Under the pieces are notes generated by a model. The model searched no databases. It saw only the letters and a list, made by a program, of their open reading frames with translations, and was not told the DNA's origin. Below, in pieces: positions 58,538-64,000 of a DNA stretch of 64,000 nucleotides. The stretch's first letter is position 1; each line of letters starts with the position of its first letter. This stretch comes from Lepeophtheirus salmonis (lineage: Eukaryota > Arthropoda > Copepoda > Siphonostomatoida > Caligidae): contig NC_052138.2 of assembly GCF_016086655.4 (NCBI RefSeq), positions 8,060,001 to 8,124,000 of the forward strand, in the 5' to 3' direction. Both the position numbers and the translations under genes were made by a program.

Positions 58538-58718
58538 TAGGGGTCGACTAACTTTTTTTTAGCGTTACCCCAAAAGAACTTGTAGTAAAATTAATTTACC
58601 CCAAAATTAGTGACATGATGTTTATTTCTTTTAACACTAGGAAGTTGTACTCAGGTTACACCCAAAATTTGGTAAGTTACCTGAATTTGGATAATTTACC
58701 CCTTTCCCCCGACCAATG
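58538..58718. mobile_element. 181-bp hAT-like MITE with 8-bp target duplication
   Basis: The octamer ATCTAAAG occurs at 58530-58537 and 58719-58726. Between them the element begins TAGGGGTCGACTAAC and ends CCCCCGACCAATG, imperfect inverted repeats of the hAT type. There is no coding capacity. The perfect octamer suggests recent insertion. Confidence 0.82.
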
Positions 58719-59728
58719 ATCTAAAGAAACACCTAATCGATAACGCAACTGAAGATGATACTTTATTTTTGACAGTCAAAATCATCAGTTTAAATAATAA
58801 ATTGAATAATTTTTTCAACATTTGCTGAAAAAAATATTAAGAGTCCATTATTTTTTGCTCAAGAACAATTTTGGCGGATTTCAAATATTAACCCCAAAAT
58901 ATAAGAGTTGATTGAAAAAATTATGTGATGTAGGTATAATATTTCAACTACAAATATTTTAGTTATATAATTCTACAAAATTCAATATAGTTTCCCTACA
59001 TAAATTAATCATCAGAAATAATGTTCTTCCCTACTTAAGGTTCCATGAATGACCTAGTGCTACTCGAGATGGTATTGATTAAACAGTACGTATATTTTGA
59101 CAGATTTTTTAAAAATAATTTATGTGCATTTGCAAGCATTTATTTTCTGTGAGTTCTATTAATACCTGAAGAGAAACAAGTCTGAGTTACTCAACTTCGT
59201 CATAAGGGAATCCTTTTTTAGAGTTAAAAAGATGTTAAAACCCAAGGTTAATAGAAATACAAGGTTATACCCTAACGCGTGTACAATTGATATTTGAGTT
59301 CCAGCCACGCTTTTAATATTGACGTCAAAGTAAATGAGTGGTTGCATGTTTTATCAAAATCTTCCTGTCTTGCCCAGCAATCGGTACAATACATCAGGTT
59401 GAAAATTCTAGCAAGCCCGATTACATGATGGGCAAACGTTGTATTTCTATTAACATTGGTAAAAACTATTTGAGATTGTGCAATACCATTCCCTTGTCAA
59501 TTCATACAATATAGGCATAGTTAATTGCTACGAAAAAATGTTTTTGCGTAATACATAACAGCCTTAAAATGAAACAAACATACATTTGAGATAACAAATT
59601 TCCTTTGAGTAAGTGTATAGATATGTGGGTACTATTGTCATTCTTTTTAAGATAAATAATTTGTCCAAGAATTACCAAAAATATAACAGCATATCTCAGA
59701 ATAAGCTTCTTTTTTTAATAAACTGTAG

Positions 59729-59860
59729 ATCAGGGGCTCTCAACAGTTTTTAGGTGTTAGACAAACGAAATGAAAATATCCTCTTACGGCCACAATAATA
59801 AAAAATTGGATTTAATTTTTATTGGATAGTAAATAATGTAAAAATAATAAAAGCCACTGT
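59729..59860 (+). repeat. hAT-like end repeat, copy 2
   Basis: Begins CAGGGGCTCTCAACAGTTTT, as in hAT left ends; right end not found. Confidence 0.5.
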
Positions 59861-59876
59861 CACATAATGGTGTATG

Positions 59877-60420
59877 TTATTGGCAAGCTCCTCTATTTGC
59901 TAAAAATGGAAATGTTCCTATACTGCAAATCATATTGATGGACCTGTAATCAAAGGATGAATTGAATAACTTGTTCAAGTCATCATTTTCTACTGAAAAA
60001 TTCTGGATTGTATTGCCATCAGGGTTTGAACTTCCAAAACAATTGGCTCCTCGTATTTGTGGAATACAGGTCTGCTGCACGTATTCCTTCGACATGTTAG
60101 CCCACTCTTTCTCCACGATAGCCTTTAGGGCATCGCATTCACATGGTAAGAAGAACAGGCCTTCCTGTCGATGACGCCTGTGATTACATAGTCAAGAGGG
60201 TTGCAGAATGGTGAGGACGGAGGCAATATTGACTAAGGTGCAATTGAATTCACACTAATTATGTGTTTTTTCAGCCTTGGTGCTTCCAGGCTTCTTCTCA
60301 AGGTTCTTGTTGTATACGTTCAACTTTTTAATCTTGAACATAAGACCTGATCCGGGAGATCTCATCATATCTCATACCTGCGTCAAGAATCAGTGATAAA
60401 CGTTTTCTTTTGGACTCCAT
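59877..60420 (-). pseudogene. Tc1-like transposase with internal deletion
   Basis: From an ATG at 60420-60418 on the minus strand: MESKRKRLSLILDAGMRYDE and ISRIR, the first helix-turn-helix, then LNVYNKNLEKKPGS in another frame. After a deletion, a weak PPSSPxCNPLDYVITGVIDR block and DALKAIVEKEWANMSKEYVQ, then a 79-codon open tail to a stop at about 59877 whose last 55 residues I do not recognise as transposase. Three frame changes at least. The unusual tail may be flanking DNA read through. Confidence 0.75.
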
Positions 60421-60449
60421 CACGGTTGTTTTTGATCTGATTAAAAAGT

Positions 60450-61850
60450 TTGTTTCTCAATAATTGTTTGTTTTTATTGATTTACAAGTTGAAATAACAG
60501 AAATAGATCGGTAAATTATTTAATAAGTCATTTTTTTATGTTGATTAGTTGTTTTGATGGAGTTACACTGATCAAGTATGAGTAAAAATTATAGTATTAC
60601 AATTACTCAATCTGATCAGGGATTTGTATTTGAAGTCCATTTACATTAAGGTGATATCCTTCATTAGGAACGCCCGAGTACCAAAGCTGCTTACATTGAG
60701 TTCAAAAGAATAATATCCTCCGAGTGCATTATCCCTTCACTCTGTATTTTTCTCCAGTTAATTATTTTACTTTTCTCATTTATTATCTATCCTCTACAAA
60801 ATTAATTGTATGAATATTACAATTGAAATATAACTTTAATTTAAATATAATTCTTTTTTTTTTTTTCATATCAAGTAGTATTCAGAATAAAGCCTTTTGT
60901 TATTTTTGAAGCCATAGGATGAAGCTACTTATAGATTTCTTGGAAATATGTTCATTTTAATTATTAAGAAAATGAGTAATCTTCTGTTTATGATGCAATC
61001 TGTGATATTAGCGAAAACGCTCTTTACATAGTTTTAAGTTTTTATTTAGTCAATCTTACAAAGTTGAACTATTTGACTTGACTAATTATTATTATATATT
61101 GCAACCTTTCATTTAAAATAAAACTTGACATAGTTTGAACTCGAATCACGGAAACTCAAAATATATATATTGAAATACTGTACTGACCGTACTGAAATGA
61201 CAAAAGTTGGGAGTTTGACATTGCAGGATATTTTTTATTTTGCATTTTATTCCTCTAAACAAGAAAATAACCATCAAACGTCCAAAAACATGGTCCTTCA
61301 TAGACGCATTTTGATTTGAAAATCTGTAAAATGTCGAAAAAAAGAAAATTTTGATATCGTTTCTTTAAAATTATCAATTTTAATCAAGTTAGAGGATTGT
61401 ATTTTTTTAAGCATTGACGATAAAACATTTATTTTGCAACAATATTTTAACAATCTTTCTATAACATGCCTCATGGTAGGATTATTTAAGAAACATGTTT
61501 TAAATAAATATTTATTATCTTCTGGTACCGCGTATTACGCGCCTTTCCTTTGATGTTTCTCATCATTTTTATTACTAAAATCTCATTATTTTTTTATACG
61601 AAATATCTAATATATATGGTTATAAAAAATATACTCCAATTGATAAATAACTATTTAAAAGAAAGGAGACTGATATCGCCAAATTTACAAATATTAGATG
61701 TTATTATTCATAACAAAGGATAGAAATAGCCTACAGATTATAAATAGTTCTAATGGCCCCCATACTCTTACAGTTTATAACTAAAAGTTTTAACTGTGCA
61801 GGCCAAGGGCCACGAAATAGTTTGAGGTTATAAGCATTATTATTTAAAAT
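60450..61850. other. No gene identified
   Basis: AT-rich DNA without recognisable frames or repeats. A GGTACCGCGTATTACGCGCC patch at about 61525 stands out in base composition only. Confidence 0.4.
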
Positions 61851-61859
61851 CAGTATTTA

Positions 61860-62083
61860 GAATTGCCCTGTATCGATTGATCAAATGATACACTCAAGTG
61901 GTGGAACCCTGAAGGAAAATAAGCATTCCCTAACTTAAGTTACCCACTAGGCATTTATTCATACTTGCAATTTCAGTTCCTAGTGAGAGAATCTTCTCAT
62001 CTGCTAGGCAAATAGTTTCTAAAAAGAGGTACAGGATTAATTACGATGTAGTGGTTATACTTACTCATTTTCCTTCACGGTAA
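61860..62083 (+). pseudogene. hAT transposase C-terminal dimerisation domain
   Basis: A weak WWNPEGK block near 61900 is followed after a frame change by ISVPSERIFSSARQIVSKKR (about 61969-62028), then YRINYDVVVILTHFPSR and TAA at 62081-62083. The P-S-E-R-x-F-S-x-A...KRxRL pattern is the Dimer_Tnp_hAT signature. Nothing upstream encodes the remaining transposase. It could be the source family of the small hAT-like elements at 58.5 and 59.7 kb, but the ends of its own element are not visible. Confidence 0.85.
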
Positions 62084-62140
62084 CCTCAATTAATATGCTA
62101 TTAAATGTATATAATTTAATAATTATTCTTATGTATTTGG

Positions 62141-62267
62141 ATTCTCGTTGTCAACAAGTAATTGAACATAATTTGGCATACTTTGCTTAAATTGGATGAT
62201 TGTTACACTTGTTATAAAACATTGAAATAGAGCAAAAAATTCGATATTACTTATTTCCCAACCAATT
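62141..62267 (+). mobile_element. Mariner 3' end fragment, copy 3
   Basis: Matches the last 130 bases of the mariner elements at 21.4 and 55.4 kb: TTGGCATACTTTGCTTAAAT and TCGATATTACTTATTTCCCA. It starts 58 bases after the hAT tail. Confidence 0.75.
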
Positions 62268-62705
62268 GGTTACCCCCATTAATAAGGAACATTCTGAAAA
62301 ATCGAGAGATGACAGAAAAATATATTGTAACCTTTTGTTTTAGTGAAGTAATGCCGTGTATAATGAAGTTAATTTATAAAGGGGTTTGGCTCTAGATCAA
62401 ATAGCTATAAATGTTTGAGTGTTGATCTATAACTCTACGTTTGTATCCTATTTTGGCAATGATGAACTACCAACTTCATATATATTATTAGAAAATAATA
62501 TTAATTCGCAACAAAAGGTCATATGAGAGTCAAAAGACTTTAATACGTACGCAAACAGAGTGCTCAGATATATTATATGTAAACATGTTTCCCTGATTAA
62601 TATTAAGATTATGCAATTTTAATAAGACAAAGATGACTCATTAAAGGGAGTTGGTAGAGGAGGAGGGATTTTTATAAGCATTTATTATTTTACTTGTACA
62701 GGGCA

Positions 62706-62782
62706 TGCTTGTGTATTCATCTCATTTTATTTATCAAGCTCACACGTAACTACTCAATCCATAGATCTTCTCTCCATTCTAT
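62706..62782 (-). repeat. Dispersed repeat B, partial copy
   Basis: CACGTAACTACTCAATCCATAGATCTTCTCTCC matches the end of the copy at 48.9 kb in order, with mismatches. Confidence 0.45.
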
Positions 62783-62814
62783 AACAGCTTGAAACAAGTT
62801 AATAGTGCTAGTAC

Positions 62815-62975
62815 CCTGCTAGTACCCTGCATTCCCCGAAGTATATACATTATAACATCATCAGCATAAAGATCTATCAATTACTTTAACTCACTAAAAT
62901 TAATTTCAAATCCACTATATTTACGGATAAAGGTTAAAGTTAATTCGTCAATGGCATTGACAAACAGTAAAAGAG
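62815..62975 (-). pseudogene. LINE reverse transcriptase fragment with YADD
   Basis: The minus strand reads LLLFVNAIDELTLTFIRKYS (about 62970-62911), a stop, LIDLYADDVIMYILRGM with the catalytic YADD at 62868-62857. An 11-bp tandem duplication (GCTAGTACCCT, 62807-62828) follows. This is the palm of a non-LTR reverse transcriptase. Confidence 0.75.
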
Positions 62976-63229
62976 ATATTCATAAAATATTAACTAACCA
63001 ATATCATAATAAAGTTGTTTTTTTTTTTGTCACTAGGGCAATCAGTTTTATTCAATAATTCCATAATACAGATTCCATTGATAAAATAATTTAGCAAATA
63101 AAATATATCATTAAAAAAATACGCGCTCATTCTAATCACCAATGGTAATCATGTACTATAATGCAAATTAGTAGTGTGCAATTTGTATATTATATACTGT
63201 GCCTTTGTAATTGTTGCGTCGATTCTTCC

Positions 63230-64000
63230 GTTGTTTGCTGTCGATAAAAAGTCCTTTTTCGAAAGTTGGAGGGCAAACCCCTCTTCAAGGATAATTTGTA
63301 CGCCACAGTAGATTTCCGTTTATCTGCTGCATTTCCACAGTATGTGGTCGGTTGTTTCTCTTGTTAAACCACAGAAAAAACAATCTGCTCACCCGTCTTT
63401 CTAGTATTTTCCGGCCGTTTCAAGAGTACTTGAAAGGCCATCTGATTTACAAGAGAGTTTGACTTTTTTAAATCCGTGGCTAATTCCAATGTAAAATTCC
63501 TGGTAAAATTGTAGCTAATGCAATTTTTCAGAGGCATTTCCTATCCCAAGGAGACTTCAAGGTTTTTATTACTTCCCAAGACGAATCACAAAATCCTTTG
63601 AGCCTAGCCGAGAATCTTCTCAGTTTTTCAAAGACTTTGGATATGCTCGAGTATGGGCAGCCGCTGTATTTCTATCCCTTTGAAACCAGAAAGTGGTTCA
63701 ATTGGACACTCCAAAAGTGTTGTGTCCCACAATTTTCTGATCCAATAGGAGTTGAAGCATTTCCAAAATTTAGCAAATAATATCACACTTAAGCCATCAT
63801 ATTTTTTTTGTGCATTCTTTGAGTTGATATAATTTTCTTCTTTAAGATTTTAAGGAAAGAATCCTCAATTACATTAATCTCAGAAGCTATATTTGGACAG
63901 AATGGATGTATTTGCAACAAGTGGGTGGTTTTGGGCACAATGTACGTGTTCCATACGCTTATTCTATCCCATGTGCATAAATTTAAGTAAGCGTAGGGTC
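63230..64000 (-). pseudogene. L1/Tx1-like LINE C-terminal region, running off the window
   Basis: From the right edge on the minus strand: VWNTYIVPKTTHLLQIHPFC, ASEINVIEDSFLKILK, LFAKFWKCFNSYWIRKLWDT, and later the zinc knuckle CFFCGLTRETTDHILWKC (about 63395-63340). This is the post-palm thumb and C-terminal region of L1/Tx1-type LINEs. Because the YADD fragment at 62.8 kb lies downstream of the C-terminus on the same strand, the two are different copies or rearranged. Several stops. A 60-codon plus-strand frame at 63598-63780 is its shadow. Confidence 0.75.

Noticed and set aside
25158..59327. Calling the eight TGACGTCA palindromes functional cAMP-response elements
   Set aside because: None lies near a recognised promoter and two share repeat flanks; reported only as an enrichment.
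63598..63780. A 60-codon plus-strand frame
   Set aside because: The opposite strand carries the LINE thumb region; the plus frame is its shadow.
1..64000. CRISPR arrays, operons, ribosome binding sites or other bacterial features
   Set aside because: Introns, a TATA promoter and the transposon families show a eukaryotic genome; no regularly spaced direct repeats of CRISPR type were seen.

Overview
The window is AT-rich eukaryotic DNA with spliceosomal introns, one recognisable host gene, and dense remains of Tc1/mariner, mariner, hAT, piggyBac, gypsy and non-LTR elements. The host gene has the layout of an arthropod secreted CUB-domain protein. The repeat mix and base composition fit a crustacean such as a parasitic copepod (Lepeophtheirus-like); that last step is an impression and was not tested.

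Layout. (1) Bases 584-2177 hold a complete five-exon gene on the + strand with a TATA box, a signal peptide, a cysteine-rich N-terminal segment and two CUB-like domains; its four introns are only 54-64 bp. (2) From 2.7 to 7.1 kb lies a nest of relics: a minus-strand non-LTR reverse transcriptase apparently split by a piggyBac-like fragment, a 42-bp perfect tandem duplication, and a mariner cut into two halves pointing in opposite directions. (3) From 7.9 to 20 kb there is a Ty3/gypsy gag-zinc-knuckle-protease relic, a Tc1-type element with clear terminal inverted repeats, an L1/Tx1-like LINE with an internal inverted repeat, and a possible terminal exon of an unknown gene (18.4-18.8 kb, minus). 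(4) From 20 to 41 kb are deleted mariner and Tc1 elements and two copies of a foldback element whose arms end in about 30-bp tandem subrepeats. (5) From 41 to 64 kb are more broken Tc1 transposases, a second deleted mariner with both ends, a small hAT-like element with an intact 8-bp target duplication, a hAT transposase tail, and two LINE fragments at the right edge.

Several unnamed dispersed repeats recur in the window. The commonest (called family A here) has about eleven copies in both orientations. Many of its copies share the same short reading-frame tail ending at one stop codon, so it probably derives from the end of a protein-coding element.

Every transposase or reverse transcriptase I could read is broken by deletions, stops or frameshifts, so no element here looks autonomous. 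Only the CUB gene appears intact. Large stretches, notably 33.0-36.2 kb, 49.0-52.4 kb and 60.4-61.8 kb, contain nothing I can identify. All family assignments come from reading motifs by eye; no database search was possible.
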